IMG/VR virus record: IMGVR_UViG_3300009537_004357
Coordinates: 1-42,069 of that record
From: a virus
Length of the DNA: 42,069 nt
Direction: 5' to 3' (one strand)
Part shown: one piece after another, positions 31,301 to 37,167 of the stretch
How positions within the stretch are numbered: the first letter of the stretch is position 1
Layout: every line of letters starts with the position of its first letter
The notes under the pieces: generated by a model
Databases searched by the model: none
What the model was told of the DNA's origin: nothing
What the model saw: only the letters and a program-made list of their open reading frames with translations
Translations under genes and position numbers: made by a program

Positions 31301-32808
31301 ATAATCGGCGAACCGTTCACGGTGGTAAGGCCCGTCGCCTTGCGGGCATCCCCCAAGGCTCCGTAGTTCTTCACGTTGATCAGCGCGGAAGTGAACTCGC
31401 ATGTCAGCGCCCCATTGGCGGCGATGCCAATAGCGCGCTGGCCCGCAGGGCAGTCGGCGGGATCGGCAGCCAGGGCGCTGGCTGTGGCGGCGTTGCCGGT
31501 GATGTTTGAATCCGTATAGGCAAGCGTCTTGCGCGTGGGCCCGGTGGCCTGAGTGATGAAAAGGTTCGTGCCGTCCCATTCGAAGGCGTGGGCTTCGGCT
31601 GCGGTCAGCGCCGCTCCGGCCTGGAAATATACCGGCGCAGTGCCCGCCGAAGCGGTGCCAGCGCGCACGGTCAGGCTTCCCGTCAGCGTGCCTCCGGCAA
31701 GCGGCAAATAAGAAAGGCTGGGGATCCAGCCGGCGTCCAGTGTGCCGCCGGCGCCGGCTTTGGGGATGGCGTTGGCGGCGGCCGTGGCGGTGGCTACTTC
31801 GTCGCCGCCGGCATTCTGATGCGTGGAGGCGTGCGCGGTGGGCGTGCGGGCATCGGAATTGCGCGGGTCGGAATTCGTGACGTACTTATTGCTCGCCGAT
31901 GGCGCGCCGTTGGTCCCGGCCAGGGCCGCCTTTTCGTCGGTGCTGGGATCGTTGGCATTTGAGTGCGTCGCGAAATTCAGCGCCAGCTTCGATTCAGAGA
32001 TGGCCGCGGCGGCGTCCACGTCGGCGTTGCTGACGAGCTGTGCCGTGCCATCTTCGACGCCGTCGGTGACGTGCCGGAAGCCCGTCCCGCCGGGCACGCT
32101 GCCGCCGCCGGCCGGGTTGCAATCTGTGCCGGTCTCATCTTTGCACTTCATTTTTCCGGTGGCCGTATCGAACCACCAGTGCGCGCGGCCCGCAGGCGCA
32201 TTGCCGGGATCCGCGCTGGCGACATAGATTTCTTTATCCAGGATGATGCCGTTCGACTGGAACTGGACGGCACTGGCCTGGTTCGAAGGCGCGGCCGGCG
32301 CCAAGTCGGCCCAGTCCACCGAGCCCTGGTCGGGCACCACCTTTACCTGCTCGACCTCCACCTTGCCCAGCTTGAGGGGCTCGGTGGCGGCGGATGGGTT
32401 GAGCTCGAGTTTCAGCTCGGTGGCCAGGCCCGAAGGCGAGCAGCCGGAGTTCGGCACGCGCGGGATGCCCAGGTTGCCGGCGGAGTCGATCCATTTGCCA
32501 TCGCCGCGGATCCAGCCCTGCGACGGGCCCACGTAGGTGACGCCGCCGCAGGTGACTTCGCGGTAGCGGACACAGCGCGTGCCGGTAGCGTCTGTCTCGC
32601 AGGCTTGGAGCTGCACGCGCCCATAGACGTTGGCCGCGGCGATCTGCGTCGAATAGGGACGAATGCCGGCCGCCAGAGGGGTGCGCTTGTCCTGGGTGAG
32701 CGTGGTCCCGGTAATCGTGGTGCCGGTCTGCGCCCGCGCCGCCGGTGCGGCCAGCGCGAGCGCCAGCAGAATAAAAATATTGCAACGTCGTAACGTCACA
32801 GTCTTCAC
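28309..32808 (-). CDS. Giant fibre/tailspike-like protein with Sec signal peptide
   Basis: A 1499-residue protein beginning MKTVTLRRCNIFILLALALA then APAARAQT, a textbook signal peptide with AxA cleavage. The start overlaps the zinc-finger gene stop (ATGA). About 200-400 resembles phage fibre shafts (PTAHASTHQNAGGDEVATAT; SYLPLAGGTLTGSLTVRAGT). About 480-800 is a pectate-lyase-like beta helix as in tailspikes (INVKNYGALGDARKATGLTT; LYLPGGKYLVTDKI; YEGFSVDNEFPG; IRVSNWLVSNRPCILFG). The rest is repetitive Ala/Thr/Gly fibre sequence ending in a beta domain. Normal tailspikes lack signal peptides, so either export is real or the fibre is a secreted form. It is unclear whether it enters the virion. 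Confidence 0.85.
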   Translation of the reverse strand: MKTVTLRRCNIFILLALALAAPAARAQTGTTITGTTLTQDKRTPLAAGIRPYSTQIAAANVYGRVQLQACETDATGTRCVRYREVTCGGVTYVGPSQGWIRGDGKWIDSAGNLGIPRVPNSGCSPSGLATELKLELNPSAATEPLKLGKVEVEQVKVVPDQGSVDWADLAPAAPSNQASAVQFQSNGIILDKEIYVASADPGNAPAGRAHWWFDTATGKMKCKDETGTDCNPAGGGSVPGGTGFRHVTDGVEDGTAQLVSNADVDAAAAISESKLALNFATHSNANDPSTDEKAALAGTNGAPSASNKYVTNSDPRNSDARTPTAHASTHQNAGGDEVATATAAANAIPKAGAGGTLDAGWIPSLSYLPLAGGTLTGSLTVRAGTASAGTAPVYFQAGAALTAAEAHAFEWDGTNLFITQATGPTRKTLAYTDSNITGNAATASALAADPADCPAGQRAIGIAANGALTCEFTSALINVKNYGALGDARKATGLTTVNGSPIITGPAGSFQSSDVGKKIFGTLTSGGSNAIPLLTVSSFQSDTQITLSGNAVVNNSAVGAWIGTDDTAAINSAEAALTSGAVLYLPGGKYLVTDKILSGTTQRVAYRGDGPDLTQFVFPPFDFPYATSIYLIDSSSQKNTYEGFSVDNEFPGAPSPPGGTESLIRLNAKYSRHIRVSNWLVSNRPCILFGTDGSQHLYVESIGCDVGLKISATGISFLRPIVSALNRGIWSFDANTQLIGGLSTAPTALYVAFQTPYGTIWLHGFATQALAGGTAIDVAVSGARVWVIGSTVGGNKECSAAANYTGVRVVAGGKAYVSGSQLCSTGTGFAVNNAGSFYDLGGNEFGGGGGTTTGAGVFQGGNFFTSVNSTVGYQISGAASSGEYLRGNGTNFVSSSIQAADYPTMVGDSGAGGTKGAVPAPAAGDAAAGKFLKADATWAVPPGGSGCTVSGSNNQVVTDDGAGGCVSETNLTFDGSTLTVTGTAAATTLTEGGNAVPNATDNLGFFAATTSAQLVGVLSDEYGTTGVVPRVNFSGAAVNQVLGITSITGGAETVGLITLNSTFKDSGAADPFRVEGSVDPDKEGEFDVDSNVPTATVVTVKWPSAAGTMAVSASSPVTLSATTGDIGFAWSRYGSAPDTKLATTSLGADPTNGNCVTWVTGGKLGDSGAGCGGGSGDNISVNGAAASDADFDDATPAAPANAVNVIWQKDALTPNNVSAHLLLTSIDGAGIGVSGAELVTASSEADFLASGALTCGASTQGKIQVHTTPLQYCDNAATPALQYAAYGNSSGQATAVAANSVALTTDTTGNYAAGDGEAGNALTGDSATAFFSAGQIEAARGGTGIDTSGSTGVLRVSTGTWSAAELSGAVTTSGSNATTLAAKYAIWTCELHIWGSGASGVLQDTDDEAASCRNETGVTVTITAVRCWADAGSPTVLPILTGGASDSILTGALTCGTGSFANGTLNGAPTLTSTSTVDANTATAGGTATNLRVVIVGTR

Positions 32809-33203
32809 CTCCGGAACTTTCTGTGGGCCTTCTTCAGGTGGTCGCTCAGCTTGTCGAAACCGCGGGCCTTACAGCGGGACACTGGGCACCGCCCGCGTTT
32901 CAGACGCTTCACGCGGCGTTCGAGTTTGCGGATGGCCCGATCCCGCTGGCCGCGCGCCTGCAGTTTCAACTCCTGTTCTAGCGTCGTTTGTGATTTTTGC
33001 CAGGCGAGGGCCTCCTGGAGCTTCTCTTCTTTTGACTTCACTACGAAGGCTTGGCTATGCCCATGCGGGCAATAGAAGGACGCGTGCGTGCGGCGCAATT
33101 CCTCTTCGAGCCGTTCCGGGATGGCGAAACTGACACCGCAGTCCTCCTTGTAGCAGCAGATCGTCGTCATTCGCTGTGTCAGGAACAGCGGATTTGCGCT
33201 CAT
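32805..33203 (-). CDS. Multi-zinc-finger basic protein
   Basis: A 132-residue protein from ATG 33203 overlapping the upstream stop (ATGA). N-terminal CCYKEDCGVSF and CPHGHSQ suggest one zinc site; a charged coiled-coil-like middle (KEEKLQEALAWQKSQTTLEQ) leads to an Arg-rich run, then CPVSRCKARGFDKLSDHLKK and AH, a clear C2H2-type finger. It likely binds nucleic acid. It directly precedes, and is coupled to, the 1499-aa secreted protein. Unknown family; early/middle regulator is a guess. Confidence 0.75.
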   Translation of the reverse strand: MSANPLFLTQRMTTICCYKEDCGVSFAIPERLEEELRRTHASFYCPHGHSQAFVVKSKEEKLQEALAWQKSQTTLEQELKLQARGQRDRAIRKLERRVKRLKRGRCPVSRCKARGFDKLSDHLKKAHRKFRR

Positions 33204-33403
33204 GTCTGGTCCTCCTTCTTCGGGTCGAACAGCGTCGGCTCGGTGTTGGCGGCGCGACCTTTCTTCTTCCGCTCGACAATCGGCGTCTGATGCTCCAGGC
33301 AGGCGCCGCGGCGCCCGCCGGAGACGCTGTGGCGCGTCACGCGGCCGCAGCGGTTGCACCACGCCGAGCATTCGTAGGTCGCCTGCGTGTAGTGCTCGGT
33401 CAT
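33200..33403 (-). CDS. Small zinc-ribbon protein
   Basis: A 67-residue protein from ATG 33403. It has CSAWCNRCGRVTRHSVSGGR then ACLEH, four Cys/His positions apt for zinc, and a charged C-terminus. It is the first minus-strand gene after the plus-strand toxin-antitoxin cassette, only 56 bp from the toxin start, so it must have its own promoter in that AT-rich divergent spacer or be read through the cassette. Function unknown. Confidence 0.68.
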   Translation of the reverse strand: MTEHYTQATYECSAWCNRCGRVTRHSVSGGRRGACLEHQTPIVERKKKGRAANTEPTLFDPKKEDQT

Positions 33404-33424
33404 GCCGCGGCCCCCCGATTTTGC

Positions 33425-33453
33425 TTGACAATATATTCCCTCTGTGGCATATT
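33425..33453 (+). promoter_or_regulatory. Toxin promoter, apparently leaderless
   Basis: A perfect -35 TTGACA (33425-33430), a 17-bp spacer and -10 CATATT (33448-33453). Transcription would start about 6-7 bp downstream, exactly at or one base before the toxin ATG (33460), giving a leaderless mRNA. The spacer contains palindromic AATATATT (33430-33437), and ATATTCC occurs twice 16 bp apart (33433-33439, 33449-33455), suitable as operator half-sites for the antitoxin. Functional role is inferred. Confidence 0.65.
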
Positions 33454-33459
33454 CCAGGC

Positions 33460-33873
33460 ATGGCATCCTACAGCCGCAATGAGCTGAAGGGCTACAACCC
33501 GCCCCCGTTTCTTGTGGAAACGACGGATGAGTTTCGGGGCTGGTACGAAAGACAGGCGCAGGATTTGCAGGACGCCCTGGATGCCGCCATCGAATTGCTG
33601 GCCGAGCAGGGGCCTCAGTTGGGGCGTCCCTACGCGGAGACGATTACTGTGGTGGCGGGCTATAAAACGCGCCATGCGAACCTGAAGGAGCTGCGGGTGA
33701 CTCATCGCGGAGACGCCTACCGGGTGTTCTTCGTCTTCGACCCGCGCCGTGTGGCTATCCTGCTCTACGGCGGGCGCAAGCCGAACGAGAAGTGGTACAA
33801 GAAGGCGACGCCGCTGGCCGAAAAACTTTACGACGAGTACCTGGTCGAATTGCGGGAGGAGGGCTGGCTGTAG
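33460..33873 (+). CDS. higB: HigB/RelE-like toxin (Gp49 family)
   Basis: A 137-residue protein of the Gp49-like (DUF891) RelE/HigB toxin superfamily, mRNA-cleaving on the ribosome in characterised members. Features: FRGWYERQAQDLQDALDAAI, EQGPQLGRPYAETI, KELRVTHRGDAYRVFFVFDP and RRVAILLYGGRKPNEKWYKK. The core strand pattern LKELR..YRVFFVFDPRR..LLYGG.K is diagnostic. It is on the plus strand, against all phage genes, and precedes its antitoxin by 39 nt. The promoter places the start at the first base of the message. Confidence 0.92.
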   Translation: MASYSRNELKGYNPPPFLVETTDEFRGWYERQAQDLQDALDAAIELLAEQGPQLGRPYAETITVVAGYKTRHANLKELRVTHRGDAYRVFFVFDPRRVAILLYGGRKPNEKWYKKATPLAEKLYDEYLVELREEGWL

Positions 33874-33912
33874 GAAATTACTGTCGTCGAAGCAAAACCC
33901 TTGGAGGCGACT

Positions 33913-34239
33913 ATGGCGGGACATACGAAATGGAGCGAAGTGCAGGGCCGGGTGCCGCCGGAGCGGCGGGCCCGGATCGATGCGGTCAAGGCACAGATGC
34001 GCGAGGAGTTGGCTCTGGAGGAGCTCCGCGTCGCGATGGACCTGACCCAGGTGGACCTGGCGAAGCGGCTCAAGACGAACCAGGCGAACATCTCGAAGCT
34101 GGAACGCCGAACCGACATGCTGCTTTCCACCCTGAGCGGTTACGTGGCAGCGTTGGGCGGCAAGCTTCAGCTTACCGCGCAGTTCAAGACCGGAGAGGTG
34201 CGTTCGGTGCGCCTGAAGGGGTTGGCGCGTAGCTCGTAG
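33913..34239 (+). CDS. higA: HigA-like XRE antitoxin
   Basis: A 108-residue antitoxin. It has an XRE helix-turn-helix: ELRVAMDLTQVDLAKRLKTN and QANISKLERRTDMLLSTLSG, then YVAALGGKLQLTAQF, the standard ending of HigA-like partners of Gp49 toxins. ATG 33913 has GGAGG 5 nt upstream; an in-frame TTG at 33901 is less likely. It should neutralise the toxin and repress the shared promoter. Confidence 0.92.
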   Translation: MAGHTKWSEVQGRVPPERRARIDAVKAQMREELALEELRVAMDLTQVDLAKRLKTNQANISKLERRTDMLLSTLSGYVAALGGKLQLTAQFKTGEVRSVRLKGLARSS

Positions 34240-34305
34240 TTTTTCTCTCTGACGCCCTTCCCTCGATGGTAAACTCCGCGCCAGCTCGGTCGTGGAGGTT
34301 ATGAG

Positions 34306-34521
34306 ATGGACCCAAGCCTGAAAGAGCAGATAGACGAGGTGGGGCGAGAATTCGATGCGGTGAACAGCGAATATAGAAAATGCTTCCCCGCTGAAATTGG
34401 ATTCCGAGAACTGACAGAACAAGAGTTCTCCAAGATCCAGGCCTTCTACGAACACATGGAGGGCTTGAGAATCCGATGGGAAACTCTCTGGATGTGCCTT
34501 CAGCGCGAGCGGTCTAGGTAA
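34306..34521 (+). CDS. Small plus-strand protein behind the TA pair
   Basis: A 71-residue acidic helical protein (KEQIDEVGREFDAVNSEYRK, then EQEFSKIQAFYEHMEGLRIR). GGAGG is 7 nt upstream of ATG 34306. It ends 5 nt before the convergent winged-helix gene stop. It may be a third member of the TA cargo or a separate small cargo gene. A weak TGGTAAACT extended -10 lies at 34267-34275. Unknown function. Confidence 0.65.
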   Translation: MDPSLKEQIDEVGREFDAVNSEYRKCFPAEIGFRELTEQEFSKIQAFYEHMEGLRIRWETLWMCLQRERSR

Positions 34522-34526
34522 GGAGG

Positions 34527-35225
34527 TCATGCGGCCTCCGTGTCTCCGCGCCTCCGTGGCGCTTCATTGAAGACGAGCGCGTACTGGCCGCCGAGTTCCT
34601 GGATGGCGTGGCGCAGCTTGTAGCGCGCTCCGAAGCGGCCCACCATCGCTTCCAGGACCTGCAGGTGCGTGAGCGTCTCCCGCCAGTAGGACTGGGCCGC
34701 AGCCAGCGCCTCGTCTGCGGTGAGCGCGAAGAAATATCCCGGCTCGCCATTTCCTCCGCGGCAGGAGCTCAGCGGCAGGCCCAGATCCGTGAGGCGGTGG
34801 ACCAGGCGAAGATGCTGCGCCATCTGCTTCACCTCGCGAGGATCCATCCCTGTCAGCCGCTCGATCTCTGAGATCCGCACGGCGTGCTCCGCGCCCCAGG
34901 CTTCCGAGAGGCAGGAGACGAAGGCGCGCTCCTTCTCCTCGTTGCGGCGGTGGGGACACTTCCACGCCTTGATCAGTCCCTCGAGTATGCGCCGGCGGTC
35001 CTCGATCGATGCCAGGGCCTTCTGATCGACCAGGCGCAGCCGGTCGAGCTCGCGCTGCGCGACGACCCCGGGCGGGCGGTCCGGACCGCAGCAGACGCAG
35101 ACTTTGCGGAATCCGCCATCACCCGGGCGGACAGGCCCGCCGCCGGCATCCTCGAAGCCGGAGCCACCGCAGCGGGTGCAACCCGCCTGCCGGCGCGAGC
35201 GCACGAATTGGAGCAGGTCGATCAC
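34527..35225 (-). CDS. Zinc-finger and winged-helix early protein
   Basis: A 232-residue protein starting at GTG 35225, overlapping the upstream stop (GTGA). The N-terminus has CTRCGGSGFED...CVCCG, a DnaJ-like zinc knuckle. Residues about 95-150 look like a winged helix (RAFVSCLSEAWGAEHAVRIS, EIERLTGMDPREVKQMAQHL). The C-terminal tail APRRRGDTEAA is the translation of a dispersed CTCCGTGTCTCCGCGCC element. Its first nine codons are duplicated in the 39-aa ORF at 35710-35829. Early regulator or replication accessory; unproven. Confidence 0.75.
   Translation of the reverse strand: MIDLLQFVRSRRQAGCTRCGGSGFEDAGGGPVRPGDGGFRKVCVCCGPDRPPGVVAQRELDRLRLVDQKALASIEDRRRILEGLIKAWKCPHRRNEEKERAFVSCLSEAWGAEHAVRISEIERLTGMDPREVKQMAQHLRLVHRLTDLGLPLSSCRGGNGEPGYFFALTADEALAAAQSYWRETLTHLQVLEAMVGRFGARYKLRHAIQELGGQYALVFNEAPRRRGDTEAA
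34535..34560. repeat. Dispersed CTCCGTGTCTCCGCGCCTCC element at a gene 3' end
   Basis: CCTCCGTGTCTCCGCGCCTC followed by CGTGGC. It resembles a widespread intergenic repeat of CTCCGTG units. It supplies the last residues of the winged-helix gene. Confidence 0.55.
35199..35224 (-). repeat. 26-bp direct repeat, copy 1 (start of winged-helix gene)
   Basis: The minus-strand TGATCGACCTGCTCCAATTC and GTGCGC is identical to 35803-35828. Both copies start at the stop codon of the preceding gene and encode IDLLQFVR. See the 39-aa ORF. Confidence 0.9.
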
Positions 35226-35713
35226 AGTTCAGGCAGTTTGTTCAGCAGCGCCGCTTGCTTCTCCAGCGAGAGTGTCTGGAAGATGGCCGCGCACAGTTCC
35301 GGCGTGGCAACAATTGTTGGCATGCCGTTCGAGGGCGCCGGGGCCGCGCGCCGCATGCGGCCCTTCCTTCCGCTGCCCTTGGAAACCTTTGTCACGTTGT
35401 AGACCGTGGCGGCGCTGACCTGGTGGCTCTTCGCGATCTCGTGCACGGTTATTCCCTTCGCGCGGTCGGCCTGGATCTTCTCGATGATGTGTTCATCTAG
35501 ACGTTTCGGCATTGCTTTCTCCTTTTTGGGCGCAGCGAGCCGCGCCCTTCCTTGGGAAACCTTGCCCGCTTCACGTTCCTTCCGGAGCTCATCGGGATGC
35601 GGCTGCTTCGACCAGCACCACCGGCACATTGGCGGATGGCTCTGATAGTGCGCGGGCTGGACGCGGCCCTTGTCTTTACATGGCACGCAGAACAGAGCCG
35701 CCTCGCGCGTCAT
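35222..35713 (-). CDS. Helix-turn-helix early regulator with zinc ribbon
   Basis: A 163-residue protein from ATG 35713 (GGAGGATC upstream). An N-terminal zinc ribbon (CVPCKDKGRV...PPMCRWCW) is followed by a basic linker and a resolvase/transposase-type HTH: HIIEKIQADRAKGITVHEIA, KSHQVSAATVYNVTKVSKGS. The tail LSLEKQAALLNKLPEL is helical. This is typical of small site-specific DNA-binding regulators. It overlaps the next gene as GTGA. Likely an early-operon regulator. Confidence 0.78.
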   Translation of the reverse strand: MTREAALFCVPCKDKGRVQPAHYQSHPPMCRWCWSKQPHPDELRKEREAGKVSQGRARLAAPKKEKAMPKRLDEHIIEKIQADRAKGITVHEIAKSHQVSAATVYNVTKVSKGSGRKGRMRRAAPAPSNGMPTIVATPELCAAIFQTLSLEKQAALLNKLPEL

Positions 35714-35829
35714 GGCAGATCCTCCAGGCTGGTATCGCCGGGGAGAGGCGCGACACGGGGGCATCCGGGAACCGGGCAGCGGAGAATTATTCGCCTCCGC
35801 GCGCGCACGAATTGGAGCAGGTCGATCAG
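35710..35829 (-). CDS. 39-aa zinc-knuckle ORF with probable CTG start
   Basis: A 39-codon frame, LIDLLQFVRARRRIILRCPV then PGCPRVAPLPGDTSLEDLP, lying exactly between two early genes. It begins with CTG overlapping the upstream stop (CTGA) and ends in TGA overlapping the next ATG (ATGA), the same coupling used by its neighbours. No ATG, GTG or TTG exists upstream in frame before a stop. Its first codons are a 26-bp copy of the start of the winged-helix gene, where the first base is G (GTG). Expression from CTG is inferred; the zinc knuckle CPVPGC fits the local protein style. Confidence 0.5.
   Translation of the reverse strand: MIDLLQFVRARRRIILRCPVPGCPRVAPLPGDTSLEDLP
35803..35828 (-). repeat. 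26-bp direct repeat, copy 2
   Basis: Identical to 35199-35224; forms the first codons of the 39-aa CTG-start ORF and overlaps the stop of the 79-aa gene. Confidence 0.9.
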
Positions 35830-36065
35830 ATCGTCACCTTGGCGCGGTGTGCCTTGGTCTGCGCTTCACAGAAACCGGCTATGTCGCGGAGGCACTGCTT
35901 CTCGAAAACCGTGTCGAGATGCGGATAGAAGGCGTAGCAGCGCCATCCGCCATACCAGCAAACTACTCCGAGAAGCTCCTGGCCATCCTTGCCGGCGACG
36001 GTCCAACGCCTCGTTTTCTTGGCCGGTGGGCCTTCAACGAAACGGATATATTTCGGCTCGCTCAT
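35826..36065 (-). CDS. Small early protein, function unknown
   Basis: A 79-residue alpha/beta protein: KYIRFVEGPPAKKTRRWTVA, GQELLGVVCWYGGWRCYAFY and FEKQCLRDIAGFCEAQTKAH. A compact beta sheet followed by a helix, without membrane or export signals. It resembles many unknown single-domain early phage proteins. The start ATG 36065 has only a weak ribosome site; a REP element sits just upstream. Confidence 0.68.
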   Translation of the reverse strand: MSEPKYIRFVEGPPAKKTRRWTVAGKDGQELLGVVCWYGGWRCYAFYPHLDTVFEKQCLRDIAGFCEAQTKAHRAKVTI

Positions 36066-36079
36066 TCAACTTCCAAGTA

Positions 36080-36107
36080 AAGCGGCGTCGAGCCGCCGCA
36101 CTCCAAA
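36080..36107. repeat. REP-like palindrome, copy 4 (inverted)
   Basis: AAGCGGCGTCGAGCCGCCGC followed by ACTCCAAA, the inverted form, occupies nearly all of the 43-bp spacer between the 104-aa and 79-aa genes. Confidence 0.9.
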
Positions 36108-36108
36108 C

Positions 36109-36423
36109 TCAGCATCGGCCACACCAGGGCACCAGCGCCCAGACGGTGCCGGGCCCGGGAAGCTGGACCTGGCGCGCGACGAATTGCGCGCGGCGCTGCC
36201 GGCACCATGCGCAGACGAGCAGCCGCGTGGTTGTATCCGGCTGGCGCAGCGCGTGGCGAACCTGGCGCTCACGCCGGCGATACTCGGCCTGCTGGTCCAG
36301 CTCGCGATTGCGGTATTCCTGGTCTTTACGTTTCGCCCGCATCCAGTCGCGCTTGTAGCGGCGGCACGATCCTGGGCGCCGCCAATTCAATCCGAGCCGC
36401 GCGTTTTGGCGGTGCCGGCTCAC
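36109..36423 (-). CDS. Small very basic zinc-binding protein
   Basis: A 104-residue Arg-rich protein (RPGSCRRYKRDWMRAKRKDQ, EYRNRELDQQAEYRRRERQV) with C-terminal LLVCAWCRQRRAQFV...WALVPWCGRC, a two-pair zinc ribbon. ATG overlaps the upstream stop (ATGA). A nucleic-acid binding early protein is likely. No known family assigned. Confidence 0.7.
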   Translation of the reverse strand: MSRHRQNARLGLNWRRPGSCRRYKRDWMRAKRKDQEYRNRELDQQAEYRRRERQVRHALRQPDTTTRLLVCAWCRQRRAQFVARQVQLPGPGTVWALVPWCGRC

Positions 36424-36839
36424 GCGGAGGCCTCTTGTTTCAGGCCAAAGGCAATGGGCCGGGCCGGGTCGAGCGGATAGAAAATGGTGAAGTCTTTAAT
36501 GGGCCCGTCTAGGCCGCCTCGGGACGGATGGGGGTCATGAACAAGCTGGCCATCGAAGACCACCACCGAGTGGTCGAAGTGGCCGCGCGGAGACTTACCG
36601 CCGCCCAGCGCGTACCCCTTCGGATAAGGCCAGTCCTGGCCAGGCTTGGTCAGCAGTAACCCGCAGTTGGCCTCCTGTAGCCAGTCGATCCAGAGCTGCC
36701 ACCATTTAGAGTCGTTGGCCCAATCTTGCTCAGTGAGGTCGGGCGTGGCTTCGAGTGGGATCTCAAAGATAGAGGCCACGCAAGCGGCGAAACAATTCCC
36801 GCCCGGGTAGCCGAACCGTGTCTGATCCACTGGCTTCAC
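36420..36839 (-). CDS. C39/papain-like cysteine peptidase-fold early protein
   Basis: A 139-residue protein starting at GTG 36839 (GGAGG upstream; GTGA overlap). KPVDQTRFGYPGGNCFAACV then ASIFEIPLE, GGGKSPRGHFDHSVVVFDGQ and LVHDPHPSRGGL give a Cys, His, Asp order typical of small papain-like/C39-like phage proteins: Cys in GNCF, His in HSVV, Asp in VHDPHPS. Similar small proteins are common in early regions of temperate siphophages with unknown role. It could be a protease or inactive fold; substrates unknown. Confidence 0.75.
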   Translation of the reverse strand: MKPVDQTRFGYPGGNCFAACVASIFEIPLEATPDLTEQDWANDSKWWQLWIDWLQEANCGLLLTKPGQDWPYPKGYALGGGKSPRGHFDHSVVVFDGQLVHDPHPSRGGLDGPIKDFTIFYPLDPARPIAFGLKQEASA

Positions 36840-37099
36840 GCGGAGGCCTCCTGCCTGGCGATGATGGCCCGGACGTTGGCGGGCAATTGCGCGAGTTGGT
36901 GCGCGCGATCGCAATCGGCGCAGCGGATCTCGCCGCCGCGGATGATCAGCCAGAAGCTTTTGCGGCCGCAGCGCGCGGGGCAGTCCACGTCAAGCTTGAG
37001 GAAGACGTGCGTGCCGCCCTCCGGTGAGAAGTCGGCCACCTGCTCGATGGCGCGCAGGCGGTAGAGCTCGGCGATGCGCTGCTTGAGAATAGGATTCAC
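36836..37099 (-). CDS. Small zinc-ribbon early protein
   Basis: An 87-residue protein. GTG 37099 is the chosen start, with GGGAGGA 5 nt upstream; a longer frame from an upstream ATG lacks a ribosome site. It has NPILKQRIAELYRLRAIEQV, then VDCPARCGRKSFWLIIRGGE and IRCADCDRAHQLA, a CxxxC plus CxxC zinc ribbon. Its start overlaps a preceding micro-ORF stop (GTGA). Confidence 0.75.
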   Translation of the reverse strand: MNPILKQRIAELYRLRAIEQVADFSPEGGTHVFLKLDVDCPARCGRKSFWLIIRGGEIRCADCDRAHQLAQLPANVRAIIARQEASA

Positions 37100-37167
37100 T
37101 GCTTCCTCCCGCTTTGGTTGGGAATATGGACCAGGTCCTGCCCCGCGTTCTTCGCGTCCCATTTCAC
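37096..37167 (-). CDS. Possible 23-aa coupled micro-ORF
   Basis: VKWDAKNAGQDLVHIPNQSG then RKQ. GTG 37167 overlaps the stop of the upstream gene (GTGA) and its own TGA overlaps the GTG of the next gene (GTGA), so it continues the chain of coupled starts. An in-frame GTG at 37188 would make it 30 residues. It may serve mainly to carry ribosomes to the next gene. Coding potential is uncertain. Confidence 0.4.
   Translation of the reverse strand: MKWDAKNAGQDLVHIPNQSGRKQ

Noticed and set aside
33400-34530. 376-codon minus-strand frame across the toxin-antitoxin cassette
   Set aside because: It lies opposite two recognised toxin and antitoxin genes with good starts; its translation shows no family.
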